DNA from: Phycisphaerae bacterium
GTDB lineage: Bacteria; Planctomycetota; Phycisphaerae; Sedimentisphaerales; Anaerobacaceae
DNA length: 59,786 bases
Assembly: GCA_016782865.1 (NCBI GenBank)
Contig: JADHXR010000025.1
Location: 1 to 59,786 of the forward strand
Reading direction: 5' to 3'
Below are positions 16,996 through 25,019 of the stretch, one piece after another (positions within the stretch are counted from its first letter, which is position 1; the number at the start of each line of letters is the position of its first letter). The notes under the pieces are model-generated. The model ran no database searches. It was not told the DNA's origin and saw only the letters and a program-made list of their open reading frames with translations. A program made the translations under genes and the position numbers.

Positions 16996-17140
16996 CACGA
17001 AGACACAAAGACACCAAAGATGTCATTGCGAGCCCGAACGAAGTGAGGGCTTGGCAATCTCCCATTCCCACAGAGTCGAGGTTGCATCGTCGCTTCGCTC
17101 CTCGCAATGACAGTACTTGGTGACTTCGTGCCTTAGTGGC
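16996..17140. repeat. Nested MITE-like element with perfect 12-base terminal inverted repeats
   Basis: Inner element 17021-17112 (92 bases) is bounded by TGTCATTGCGAG and CTCGCAATGACA, perfect 12-base inverted repeats, with further internal complementarity (GAACGAAGTGAGG/CGCTTCGCTC). It is flanked by a second, imperfect inverted pair: CACGAAGACACAAAGACACC on the left and CTTGGTGACTTCGTGCC on the right. It has no coding capacity. It fills the gap between the convergent tctA and uxaA genes. A solo inner arm recurs at 51700-51711. Confidence 0.7.
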
Positions 17141-17194
17141 CAGGATATTCACCAATCCAGCATTCGGACTCCTGTATTCTGTATTCTGGTCTCT

Positions 17195-18358
17195 CTATAA
17201 CGCCGGTCCGATCCGATTAACGGCAAACTCTCTGCAGTTGTTGACCTCGGTGGCGGTCCGTGTGCCGTTGCACACGTCGAGAAGAAACTCGAACATCTCG
17301 TCAGCTACCGTCTCGATTCGGGCACCGGCGATGATCTTGCCGGCATCGATATCAATAAAGTCGCTCATATGCTGATACATTCTTGTGTTGGACGAGATTT
17401 TTACTACCGGCGCGACCGGATTGCCGACCGGGGTGCCCACGCCTGTAGTGAACAGTACAAGATTTGCGCCGCCGGCTACCATCCCGGTAACCGACTCGGG
17501 ATCGTTGCCGGGAGTGTCCATCACAACGAGTCCCTCACACTTCGGGCGCCCGGCGTACTCGACGAATTCGTTTATGTCGGAATGCCCGCCCTTGATGATA
17601 CAGCCCAGCGATTTTTCCTCGATAGTACTTAGCCCGGCCTTGATGTTGCCAGGCGCCGGATTGCAGCCTCGCAGGTCGCCGCCGGCGTCTTTTGCCATTT
17701 GCACATAGTCCCTTATCCGGGCCAGCAGCTTCTGTTTAACGGCGTTGTCGGGAATTCTCGATTCCATGGGCGCTTCTGCGCCGATCATCTCAGGGATTTC
17801 GGAAAGAATCACCGTCGCGCCAAGTTCCACGAGCCTGTCACTGACAAATCCGACTGCGGGGTTGGCCGTTATGCCCGAGAACGGGTCCGATCCGCCGCAT
17901 TCGAGACCCACCGTCAGGCTGGAGATGTCGAAGTCGCTCCGCCGCTGCTTTGAGACGAACTGCTTTATCCGGCGAAGACTCTCGTGAGCAACATCCATTA
18001 TCCTGCGCAAGTCTCCGATTTCCTGAATCACCAGCGTTTCGACCATCTTGCCGCTGTGGTCGATGCGTGACGCAATCTCGTCTACGTTGGCGGTCTCGCA
18101 ACCAAGTCCGACCAATAATATACCGCCGACGTTCGCGTTGTCGCAAGTGCCGCTCAGGGTCCTGAGCACCTGCTCGGTGTCGGCGCCCATGTGTGTGCAG
18201 CCGTGCTGATGCGTGATCGCGATGCTATCGGCATCGACTTTTCCTATCTGCTCGACGACAGAATTAGCGCAGGAAACGGTGGACATTACGACTACATGAT
18301 TGCGTATGCCGAAAAGACTGTTGCTTCGTCGATACCCTTTTAGTTTGATTGTGGACAT
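17195..18358 (-). CDS. uxaA: Altronate dehydratase-type UxaA, large catalytic domain
   Basis: A 387-residue protein matching the C-terminal domain of UxaA/GarD dehydratases: YRRSNSLFGIRNHVVVMSTV, the His/Cys segment THQHGCTHMGAD, the LGLECGGSD-type motif (here LTVGLECGGSDPFSGITANP), and CNPAPGNIKAGLSTIEEKSL. UxaA dehydrates D-altronate to 2-keto-3-deoxygluconate; GarD acts on galactarate; and relatives act on other sugar acids. In E. coli the SAF domain and this domain are one chain; here they are two genes, the SAF part being 18380-18673, directly upstream. It is the last gene of the minus-strand operon. Confidence 0.88.
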   Translation of the reverse strand: MSTIKLKGYRRSNSLFGIRNHVVVMSTVSCANSVVEQIGKVDADSIAITHQHGCTHMGADTEQVLRTLSGTCDNANVGGILLVGLGCETANVDEIASRIDHSGKMVETLVIQEIGDLRRIMDVAHESLRRIKQFVSKQRRSDFDISSLTVGLECGGSDPFSGITANPAVGFVSDRLVELGATVILSEIPEMIGAEAPMESRIPDNAVKQKLLARIRDYVQMAKDAGGDLRGCNPAPGNIKAGLSTIEEKSLGCIIKGGHSDINEFVEYAGRPKCEGLVVMDTPGNDPESVTGMVAGGANLVLFTTGVGTPVGNPVAPVVKISSNTRMYQHMSDFIDIDAGKIIAGARIETVADEMFEFLLDVCNGTRTATEVNNCREFAVNRIGPAL

Positions 18359-18379
18359 GCGGATGTCACCTTCCTGGGA

Positions 18380-18673
18380 CTATACTGAACTGATCAGATT
18401 GTGCACGTGCACGCAATTGCCCTTGGCAATATCTTCGGTAGCAAGGCCGATGAGGTATCCATATTTGTATATCGGCCCGCCCTTGTCGATGTCTGAAAGG
18501 GCCAGCTTGAAACCGCCTTTGATATCTTCAGGCACGGTGATCGCAGGCTGGTCACTGCCCGAGCCGAGCATATAATCTCCCGCCGGCAAATCGACCAGCG
18601 CGGTCGCGACATTATCCTTATCGCTGAGAATAACGGCGTAGTCTTCAAGGTTTTGCCTTGGCCTGGTCACCAT
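18380..18673 (-). CDS. UxaA N-terminal SAF-domain subunit
   Basis: A 97-residue protein: NLEDYAVILSDKDNVATALV, then IKGGFKLALSDIDKGGPIYK and AKGNCVHVHNLIS. This is the SAF domain of UxaA-type dehydratases, with the metal-associated HVHN motif near the end. The ATG at 18673 has GGAAG 8 bases upstream; a TTG start at 18694 would extend it by 7 residues. It overlaps the end of the glucarate dehydratase gene by 7 bases and is followed 21 bases later by the catalytic domain. The split dehydratase presumably works as a heteromer, as in several other bacteria. Confidence 0.85.
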   Translation of the reverse strand: MVTRPRQNLEDYAVILSDKDNVATALVDLPAGDYMLGSGSDQPAITVPEDIKGGFKLALSDIDKGGPIYKYGYLIGLATEDIAKGNCVHVHNLISSV

Positions 18674-19971
18674 CGCGGCAGCTTCCGTTTCCAATTTGGG
18701 TCCACGTGTTTGCGCATCTCAGCTTCGTCGTCTCTCTTTCGATACGGGCACTTCTCGAAACGCTCGCGCCCTCTTGCAAGTTGATCGTAGTCCAGTTCCA
18801 CTCCCAGTCCCGGCTCATCACCAATCGTGACACAACCATCGACAATCGGCACCCGGCCTCCGGTGACAACTTCATCTCTCTGAGATTGCCACGGATAATG
18901 GGTATCACAGGCGTAGGTCAGATGCGGGGTGGCCGCCGCGACATGCGCCATGGCCATCAAAGAGATCCCCAGGTGACTGTTGGAATGCATCGACAATCCA
19001 GTGCCGAACACCTTGCATAGACCCGCCAGGCGCTGGACGCGTCGCATCCCTCCCCAATAGTGATGGTCGCAGAGAATAATCTGCACCGCATCCAGTTCGA
19101 GAGCCTGGGGGATGTCCGCGAACGACGTGACCGCTACGTTGGTTGCCAAAGGTGTCTCGATGCCTTTTGCCATCAGCCGCTTTCTGACTTGCGACATGTT
19201 CTCGAGGCCTGCCGTAGGGTCTTCCAGATATCCTCCGCCCGACAGCTCTTTGGCCAATTCTCTGCCCACGCGCACCGACGTGTCGACCGTCCAGGCGGAA
19301 TTTGGATCGATACGCAAAGGTACGTCGGCCCCGAACTCTTGATAGAGGAGCTTTACGGCTTCGATCTCCAGATCGGGCTCCAGCACGCCGCCCTTGAATT
19401 TGACCGAGCCGAACCCGTACTTTGTGATCATCTGTTTAACTTCCCGGACAAGCGCTTCGGGAGTCATGACTTCGCCGTACTCGTCTTCGCGCAGATCGTC
19501 ACCGGCTCCACCTCCGCCGCCGTGCTTGAAAAACGGATACGCAGAAAAAGCCACCTTGTCCCGCACACGACCTCCGATGAGATCGCATACGCCCTGGCCC
19601 ACGGATTTGCCGATCAGGTCAAGGCAGCCCGTCTCGATGGCGGCATAAGTTCTGGTCGTTTGATCGAGCGGATTCTCACCCGGTACGAGATAGGTCTGGG
19701 AGCGTTCGATTCCGGACCCTTGCCCTTCGGTCATTGAAGAAAGTAGACCTGTCAGTCTGTAGGGATTTTGACCAATGACATCTGGGCGAATTGCTTCGAG
19801 TGCACCCGCAGGTGCCTGGCCGCCGTATGTCTCGGAGATCCCCGTGATGCCGTCGTCACTTTCAAGCTCCAGGATCGTCCGCAGGGCATAGGGGGCGTGA
19901 AGGCCGTAAGAACTGCGCAAAGGCGGATCCGCGATAGCGATCGAGTGAACTCGCATGTCGACAATTTTCAT
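18667..19971 (-). CDS. gudD: Glucarate dehydratase
   Basis: A 434-residue enolase-superfamily enzyme with GudD hallmarks: catalytic KFKGG (191-195), the metal ligand segment LRIDPNSAW (219-227), a YLEDPTAGLE strand, a TPLATNVAVT strand with the Asn ligand, and the His base in GLSMHSNSHLGIS. It removes water from D-glucarate or L-idarate to give 5-keto-4-deoxyglucarate. The ATG at 19971 follows AAGGAAG. Downstream it overlaps the UxaA SAF gene. With HpcH/HpaI aldolases and GarR in the window, the full glucarate route to glycerate is present. Confidence 0.9.
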   Translation of the reverse strand: MKIVDMRVHSIAIADPPLRSSYGLHAPYALRTILELESDDGITGISETYGGQAPAGALEAIRPDVIGQNPYRLTGLLSSMTEGQGSGIERSQTYLVPGENPLDQTTRTYAAIETGCLDLIGKSVGQGVCDLIGGRVRDKVAFSAYPFFKHGGGGGAGDDLREDEYGEVMTPEALVREVKQMITKYGFGSVKFKGGVLEPDLEIEAVKLLYQEFGADVPLRIDPNSAWTVDTSVRVGRELAKELSGGGYLEDPTAGLENMSQVRKRLMAKGIETPLATNVAVTSFADIPQALELDAVQIILCDHHYWGGMRRVQRLAGLCKVFGTGLSMHSNSHLGISLMAMAHVAAATPHLTYACDTHYPWQSQRDEVVTGGRVPIVDGCVTIGDEPGLGVELDYDQLARGRERFEKCPYRKRDDEAEMRKHVDPNWKRKLPRW

Positions 19972-20001
19972 AGGTGCTTCCTTACTTTCCAAGAGAGTCT
20001 T

Positions 20002-21447
20002 TCAAACCAATGGGAAAAGGCGTGCCAAAACCATTATCACGAGCAAACCGACGATTCCCATCACTGTCATCATAGCCGAGCATGTTTTCAACGTTTCGCC
20101 TTCCGTCATGCCGGACATCTTGCATATTACCCAGAAGCCGCTGTCATTCATCCAGGCAATTAGTTTTGACCCGCATCCGATAGCCAGCGCCAGGTAGAGC
20201 GGATTGAATCCGAGCTGTCCGCCGCCGGCCAGACCACCGAGAATGCCGACCGCAGTTATCATGGCGACTGTTGCCGAGCCCTGGGCTGTTCGGACGACGG
20301 CCGTCACAAAGAATGCCAGAGGAAGTACAGCTATCTGATAAGAAGTCGCCAGCTCCTGTATGCGGTGACCAATACCGGTCTGCTGCAGGACGCCGCCAAA
20401 AGCGCCGCCGGCCGATGTGATCAAAATTATCAATCCGCCGCTCGACAGGGCATTCTGAAGAAACGGCGAGATCTTCTCCCGCCGGTCCAGGTGCCACCAC
20501 GCAAAAGTCAATATGGCAACGCCGGCAGAAATCGTGAGGGCCACATTCGGATTGCCCAGGTTGTCAATCACCGCGGCAAGGCCCTGCCACCACGGGGTCG
20601 TTGTTGCGGGAGGTTGCGCCTGTGCCCAGGAGTTGAACAATGTCCTTCCCGCAATCAAAAGAACGGGCAGGATGATAGGCAGCATCGAGAGCCAGAAAGG
20701 TGGCAGGGTCGATTCATTCCTTTGAGCCATGCTCTGCAAGTCGGCAACGGACGTATCGGCCGTGTCTCTTATAGGCACGGACCATCTTCGGTTTGCCCAG
20801 AGGGCATAAAGATAACCGGCGCTGACGGTAAAGAGACCGACGACGATTCCGCCTGCGATCATCAGTCCCATGTTTACCGATAGTTCGCCCGCGACGAACA
20901 ACGGACCGGGCGTCGGCGGCACGAGGGAATGGGTCATGGTTGCCCCGGCGACTATCGACATGACGTAGAGACCATACTTGCGTCTTGCCCTGATTCCCAT
21001 CGCCTTGCCCAGCGGCATCATGAGGTAGAAAACCGTATCAAAAAAGACAGGCATCCCCAGCAAAAAACCGCTGCTCAAAAACGCGTGCGACGCGCGTTTC
21101 TCCCCCAGCCATTTTATCAGCGAGCGAACAATGCGCTCGGCGGCGCCGCTTTCAAGCAGGAACTTACCGATGATAGAGGCCATCGCGATCAATATCCCGA
21201 TCTTCGTACATGTGCGGCCGAATCCCTGGGCCACCCGTTCGCCCACTGACGATTGTACTAGAGCGGCGGTTTCCTTTGCCGTCATCTCTTTCTCGGCGGC
21301 GAACTTCTCCAATGCAGCCGATGTAGTGAGACTCGCAACGATCAGCGCTCCGAGCGTCAGGGCCAGAAACGCGTGCAGGCGCAGTAGCAATATCCCACCC
21401 AGAACCACAATCATGCCAACCAGCAGAAGCCACAGGGGGTCAATCAT
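20002..21447 (-). CDS. GntP-family sugar-acid permease
   Basis: A 481-residue protein with about 12 hydrophobic segments and GntP-family sequence: GILIAMASIIGKFLLESGAA, PVFFDTVFYLMMPLGKAMG, AGATMTHSLVPPTPGPLFVA, and GSATVAMITAVGILGGLAGG near the C-terminus. Family members import gluconate and related aldonates by proton symport. The ATG at 21447 follows AAAGGAG; longer frames upstream only translate spacer repeat C. It lies between a dehydratase and glucarate dehydratase in one run. It is a paralogue of the permease at 35559-36977. Confidence 0.88.
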   Translation of the reverse strand: MIDPLWLLLVGMIVVLGGILLLRLHAFLALTLGALIVASLTTSAALEKFAAEKEMTAKETAALVQSSVGERVAQGFGRTCTKIGILIAMASIIGKFLLESGAAERIVRSLIKWLGEKRASHAFLSSGFLLGMPVFFDTVFYLMMPLGKAMGIRARRKYGLYVMSIVAGATMTHSLVPPTPGPLFVAGELSVNMGLMIAGGIVVGLFTVSAGYLYALWANRRWSVPIRDTADTSVADLQSMAQRNESTLPPFWLSMLPIILPVLLIAGRTLFNSWAQAQPPATTTPWWQGLAAVIDNLGNPNVALTISAGVAILTFAWWHLDRREKISPFLQNALSSGGLIILITSAGGAFGGVLQQTGIGHRIQELATSYQIAVLPLAFFVTAVVRTAQGSATVAMITAVGILGGLAGGGQLGFNPLYLALAIGCGSKLIAWMNDSGFWVICKMSGMTEGETLKTCSAMMTVMGIVGLLVIMVLARLFPLV

Positions 21448-21461
21448 TGCGTCTCCTTTAG

Positions 21462-21590
21462 GAAAATCAAAAATCAAAATGTAAAGATCAAAATTTTGGG
21501 ATTGCCCTTGGCGATGTTTTTTAGAACAGCCCGCGAAGCGGCACCGCAATTTTACATTCTAATTTTTGATATTTTCATTTTCTCTACGTT
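21462..21590. repeat. Composite hairpin spacer repeat C (inverted)
   Basis: AAAATCAAAAATCAAAATGT on the left, a core that is the reverse complement of that in repeats A and B (ACAGCCCGCGAAGCGGC), and a right arm ATTTTTGATATTTTCATTTT. The CCCGGC hairpin is replaced by GGGATTGCCCTTGGCGATG. It separates two minus-strand genes and just enters the 3' end of the dehydratase gene at 21584. Confidence 0.65.
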
Positions 21591-22801
21591 ACCCACTTGA
21601 GACTGTGATCACCTGTCACGGCGACAGTCTGCGCTGGGGAATCAAGCTCGAATATGGACCAGGGGCCCGGAATGAACGGGTATTTTTCGATGACGGTTTC
21701 ATTGATATCGATTCCCAGCCCGGACTCCTCGGGCAGGACGAGATACCCGTCCTCGATCTCAAGAGCTTTGGACAATATTTCATCGGCAAGTGGAAAAGGA
21801 TACATCGCGGGGGGCTCCCTGTGCGAGTAACAGGGATATTCGAGCCATTCGACAACGTCTTCGGGCCAGCAGACTCCCAACTGAGCGGCAGCCAGCACCT
21901 CCAGGGCGGTGCCCCAACTGTGAAACGCAAAGCGCAGTGACCGCTCGGCAACGCCTTCAAAGATTCTCCTGGCGCTCGAGACCCCTCCCTGGCACAGAAT
22001 GTCCATCTGAACAAAATCAACCGCCCCCGAGTCGATAAGATCGTCAAAGCCTGCATCGTCCGGCTCGTGCTCACCCGACGCAAGTTTCACGTTCGACTGT
22101 GCGCGCAGCTTTCGGTATGCGTCGTGGTCGTCCGGCGGCAGAGGTTCTTCCAGCCATAGAGGATGGTATTGTTCCATGTCACGAACAAGTTTCGCAATAG
22201 TCTCGAAGGAGTAGCTGTTGTCGCCCATCCGCCACCAGGTATGGGCGTCGATCATCAAGCCGGCATCGGGCCCCACGGCCTGCCGCATCAGAGCGACGGT
22301 TTCCAGATCTTTGGCCGCTCCCATGCCGGGCCGCATTTTGTAGGCGGCGAATCCCATGTCGATCACGGCGCGCGCTTCGGCGGCGTACTGCTCGGGTTCC
22401 ATGTACATCCCTGCGCTGCCGTACAGTTTTATCCTGTCGCGTTTGCGGCCTCCGAGCATCTCCGACAGTGGACATCCCTCGTACCGTGCCACAAGATCGA
22501 GCAATGCGATTTCTACGGCCCGGTAGGTTTTCATCACTTCGATGCCCGCCGCAAATCCGAATTCCGGCCAGCGGCGAGGGTCTTTGCCGATCAAAAATGG
22601 CCCGATTGTCTGTTTTATCTCTCTGTCCGCTCGCTCGTGGGCGGGCCCCGGCGCATATCCGGTCAGGCCTGAATCGGTGGTGACACGGATCAGCATTGCG
22701 TCTCTTTTGAGAATCGTGCGCCGGCCTGCCCAGAATTTCAACCTGACCGGGTCAGGCATCTGATAGGAGCAGAGAATCGATTCGACGCGTGTGATTTTCA
22801 A
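21584..22801 (-). CDS. Enolase-superfamily sugar-acid dehydratase, specificity unknown
   Basis: A 405-residue mandelate racemase/muconate lactonising family protein. Visible catalytic elements: GFAAYKMRPGMG (the KxR/K pair at the end of strand 2), LMIDAHTWWRMGDNSYS, PLWLEEPLPPDD, KLASGEHEPDD and the His in RFAFHSWGTALE. No signal peptide; expected in the cytoplasm. It sits between the GntP permease and an HpcH/HpaI aldolase on the same strand, so it likely dehydrates an aldonate that the aldolase then cleaves. Its C-terminal codons run into the tail of repeat C, so the last few residues (DHSLKWVT) may be recent. Confidence 0.8.
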   Translation of the reverse strand: MKITRVESILCSYQMPDPVRLKFWAGRRTILKRDAMLIRVTTDSGLTGYAPGPAHERADREIKQTIGPFLIGKDPRRWPEFGFAAGIEVMKTYRAVEIALLDLVARYEGCPLSEMLGGRKRDRIKLYGSAGMYMEPEQYAAEARAVIDMGFAAYKMRPGMGAAKDLETVALMRQAVGPDAGLMIDAHTWWRMGDNSYSFETIAKLVRDMEQYHPLWLEEPLPPDDHDAYRKLRAQSNVKLASGEHEPDDAGFDDLIDSGAVDFVQMDILCQGGVSSARRIFEGVAERSLRFAFHSWGTALEVLAAAQLGVCWPEDVVEWLEYPCYSHREPPAMYPFPLADEILSKALEIEDGYLVLPEESGLGIDINETVIEKYPFIPGPWSIFELDSPAQTVAVTGDHSLKWVT

Positions 22802-22823
22802 AGCGAGGTTCCTCTGGAGATTC

Positions 22824-23606
22824 TTATTTGTCGGCGGCGCATGATTCTTTTAGTTGCTTCAGACTCTCGACCGTTCTGCAGGCGCTCTCCTGAACGAATC
22901 CGCCATCGGAGCCGCAGGCGATGAAGCGATATCCGAAATCATAGTACCTCTTAAACTCGTCCGGACTCTTGAGCAGGATTCCGGCTGCCTTTCCCTTTTT
23001 CGCAGCGGCGTCGGCGGTGGCTTTGATGGCCTCGACAAACTTAGGATGATCGCCCTTACCATAAACACCCAGGGCGATCGAGAGGTCTGTCGGCCCGACA
23101 AACAGCACATCGACTCCGTCGGTCGCCGCCACCGAGTCCAGACTGTCCAATATCTCTGCCGTCTCGATCTGAACGATGCAGACAAGGTTCTTCTTGTGAT
23201 TGGCATAGTAGTCTTCAAAATCGGCGCCGAACTGTGCTGCTCTGATCGTTTTCGCGACGCCTCTCACCCCTTCAGGCGGGTACCGGATGGCCTTGACCGC
23301 CTGCTCGGCTTCGGCCAGTGTACAGATTCGAGGGCACATTATGCCCTCTGCGCCGAAATCCAGAACCCTGTGGAAACGCTGCCTCTGATAGGACTCGACC
23401 CTGACGATGGACGCCGCAGATGTGTGCTCCAATGCCTGCAACTGGCCCAGGACCTGGCCCTCGGAACCCGCCCCGTGCTCGGTGTCAATAAGGACCCAGT
23501 CGAATCCCGCCGCCCCTACGATTTCCGAAGTGAGGGTCGATCCGAGATTCAACCAGCATCCGATTAGAGTCTCACCGTCGTATATACGCTTCTTAATGTT
23601 CTTCAT
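22824..23606 (-). CDS. Second HpcH/HpaI-family aldolase
   Basis: A 260-residue aldolase with LIDTEHGAGSEGQ, VRGVAKTIRAAQ, the metal Glu in CIVQIETAEILDS and the metal Asp in VGPTDLSIALGVYG. The ATG at 23606 follows CTGGAG; a longer frame to 23708 only translates spacer repeat D. It lies 22 bases upstream of the dehydratase gene and probably forms a dehydratase-aldolase pair mirroring that at 11872-13994. The two aldolases differ in the active-site loop (CRYVRA versus AKTIRA), which suggests different substrates. Confidence 0.85.
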   Translation of the reverse strand: MKNIKKRIYDGETLIGCWLNLGSTLTSEIVGAAGFDWVLIDTEHGAGSEGQVLGQLQALEHTSAASIVRVESYQRQRFHRVLDFGAEGIMCPRICTLAEAEQAVKAIRYPPEGVRGVAKTIRAAQFGADFEDYYANHKKNLVCIVQIETAEILDSLDSVAATDGVDVLFVGPTDLSIALGVYGKGDHPKFVEAIKATADAAAKKGKAAGILLKSPDEFKRYYDFGYRFIACGSDGGFVQESACRTVESLKQLKESCAADK

Positions 23607-23624
23607 TGCAGCTCCAGAAGAAGA

Positions 23625-23745
23625 ATCAAAAATCAAAATGACTGAAGGAACAAAGGAACAAAGGCACAGAGGCACAAAGTTATAGCTGCACCTTTGCCCC
23701 TTTGCCACTTTGTGCCTTTTGTTTATTGATATTTACATTTTCTCT
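23625..23745. repeat. Spacer repeat D with AAAGGCACAGAGGCACAAAG palindrome
   Basis: Outer arms AGAATCAAAAATCAAAATGA and TTTATTGATATTTACATTTT match the AT-rich arms of repeats A-C, but the core is different: GGAACAAAGGCACAGAGGCA, then its inverse TTGCCACTTTGTGCCTTTT. So the same outer arms carry interchangeable cores. Confidence 0.65.
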
Positions 23746-24733
23746 ACGTTATCCACGGTCGCGCGCGGCCCTTGCGCCCAATCTCAGCGATAATGTCGCG
23801 GGCAAGAATTGCAGCCTCACGGACTTGAAAGTCGAACATCCCCACATTGGCGAAATCCGCTCCATTTTCGAATGCGAATCTAAAGCCCTTTCGCGGGTGT
23901 ATGGCCCCGGCGGCCAGAACCTTAAAGGCAATCCACGCCTTCTTGACAGTCTTCATGAATTCGATTGTCTCTTCCGGCCTCGTGCACCACATGCTGTCGT
24001 GGCCCGGCAGCCCGTGCTCGGGACGTTCTGCTTTGGGAGTAGCCGACCAATAGTCGCCGCTGTGCAGTGTCTTCATGTAGAAGTCCACGTCGACACCCGC
24101 CTTTTCCAGGGCTATCGGCACTTCGAGAGAATGACATGCACAGCCGGCGATCAGCCCGTTCTTTTTGATGAACTCGACGACCTTGGCCAACAGATCCACG
24201 CGGCTGTTCCTGATCCAATTGTCGCCTATACCGCCGTGCACAAAAGCGCCGACGGCGCCGTTGTCGATGGCCGTCTGAATCGAGCCGGTGAGGTCATAAG
24301 TCTTGGGATACGTCTGCGCAATCCATTGGATCCGCCCGCCCCATTCCTTGCGATACCGGTCATAGACGCGAATGGTCGGATCCTCACCGAGAGCATAAGG
24401 ACTGTTAACGGGTCCTATCATCGTGTTGACACCGCATTCTTCACACAATTGCCACGTCTCGATGATCTTGCGGTCCGTGAAGTAGTGCCTCATGAGCGAC
24501 GCAACATATATCAAGTCACGGTCATGTGCACTGCCGATGATCAAATTACCCCCGCAGATCAAACGGCTGATCTCGACATGTCTAATCTTGCCCGTGGGAA
24601 CCTTGAGGCCTGGTCCCTGAGCAGCCGGCTTTGCCGAAAGTGTTTCTTCCGCACGATCCGGCGCTAGTGTTAGAGCGGCCGAAGCCGCTAAAGACCCCTT
24701 TATGAATCCACGACGATTCACGCTCTTGGCCAT
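23744..24733 (-). CDS. Tat-exported TIM-barrel-like protein, function unknown
   Basis: A 329-residue protein with a twin-arginine signal, NRRGFIKGSLAASAALTLAP. The body starts GKIRHVEISRLICGGNLIIG, reminiscent of aldo-keto reductases, then VNTMIGPVNSPYALGEDPTI, GAFVHGGIGDNWI, KKNGLIAGCACHSLEVPIAL and a C-terminal KAWIAFKVLAAGAIHPRKGF. The alternation of strands ending in conserved His/Cys/Lys and helices fits a TIM barrel. It lies among sugar-acid genes, so it may act on a sugar-derived substrate, but I cannot assign a reaction. Its last codons overlap repeat D. Confidence 0.7.
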   Translation of the reverse strand: MAKSVNRRGFIKGSLAASAALTLAPDRAEETLSAKPAAQGPGLKVPTGKIRHVEISRLICGGNLIIGSAHDRDLIYVASLMRHYFTDRKIIETWQLCEECGVNTMIGPVNSPYALGEDPTIRVYDRYRKEWGGRIQWIAQTYPKTYDLTGSIQTAIDNGAVGAFVHGGIGDNWIRNSRVDLLAKVVEFIKKNGLIAGCACHSLEVPIALEKAGVDVDFYMKTLHSGDYWSATPKAERPEHGLPGHDSMWCTRPEETIEFMKTVKKAWIAFKVLAAGAIHPRKGFRFAFENGADFANVGMFDFQVREAAILARDIIAEIGRKGRARPWIT

Positions 24734-24839
24734 AAGATCACCCGAAATCTTTCTACATAACGCGTCACCTATCCAAGCCCAATAGTATATCGCCGCATCT
24801 CGAACTTGTCAACTTGGGATTGCGCTCGGGACCCTGGCT

Positions 24840-24989
24840 CTACTGGTCTTGCAGAACCTCGATCATTGCCGCAATGTTCTCTGCCTTTGCGTCCGCAGGT
24901 AAATCGTGAGAAGGTGACGCGATATCGTAAGGAACCACGTCGGGCTCCTGGTGCGCAATGGCCGTAAGCACACGTTGGCGGTTGTTCAT
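24840..24989 (-). pseudogene. Internally deleted UroD-family (methyltransferase-like) gene
   Basis: A 49-codon minus-strand frame reads MNNRQRVLTAIAHQEPDVVP then YDIA..., the characteristic start of uroporphyrinogen decarboxylase/MtaA-like proteins, and ends AENIAAMIEVLQDQ, which fits their C-terminal helix. About 300 residues of the barrel are missing between the two, so it seems to be a residue of an internal deletion that kept frame. It sits between the Tat protein gene and the iron alcohol dehydrogenase gene. Confidence 0.5.
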
Positions 24990-25019
24990 TCGGCCGCTCT
25001 CTCGCAAGACATGAAATTC

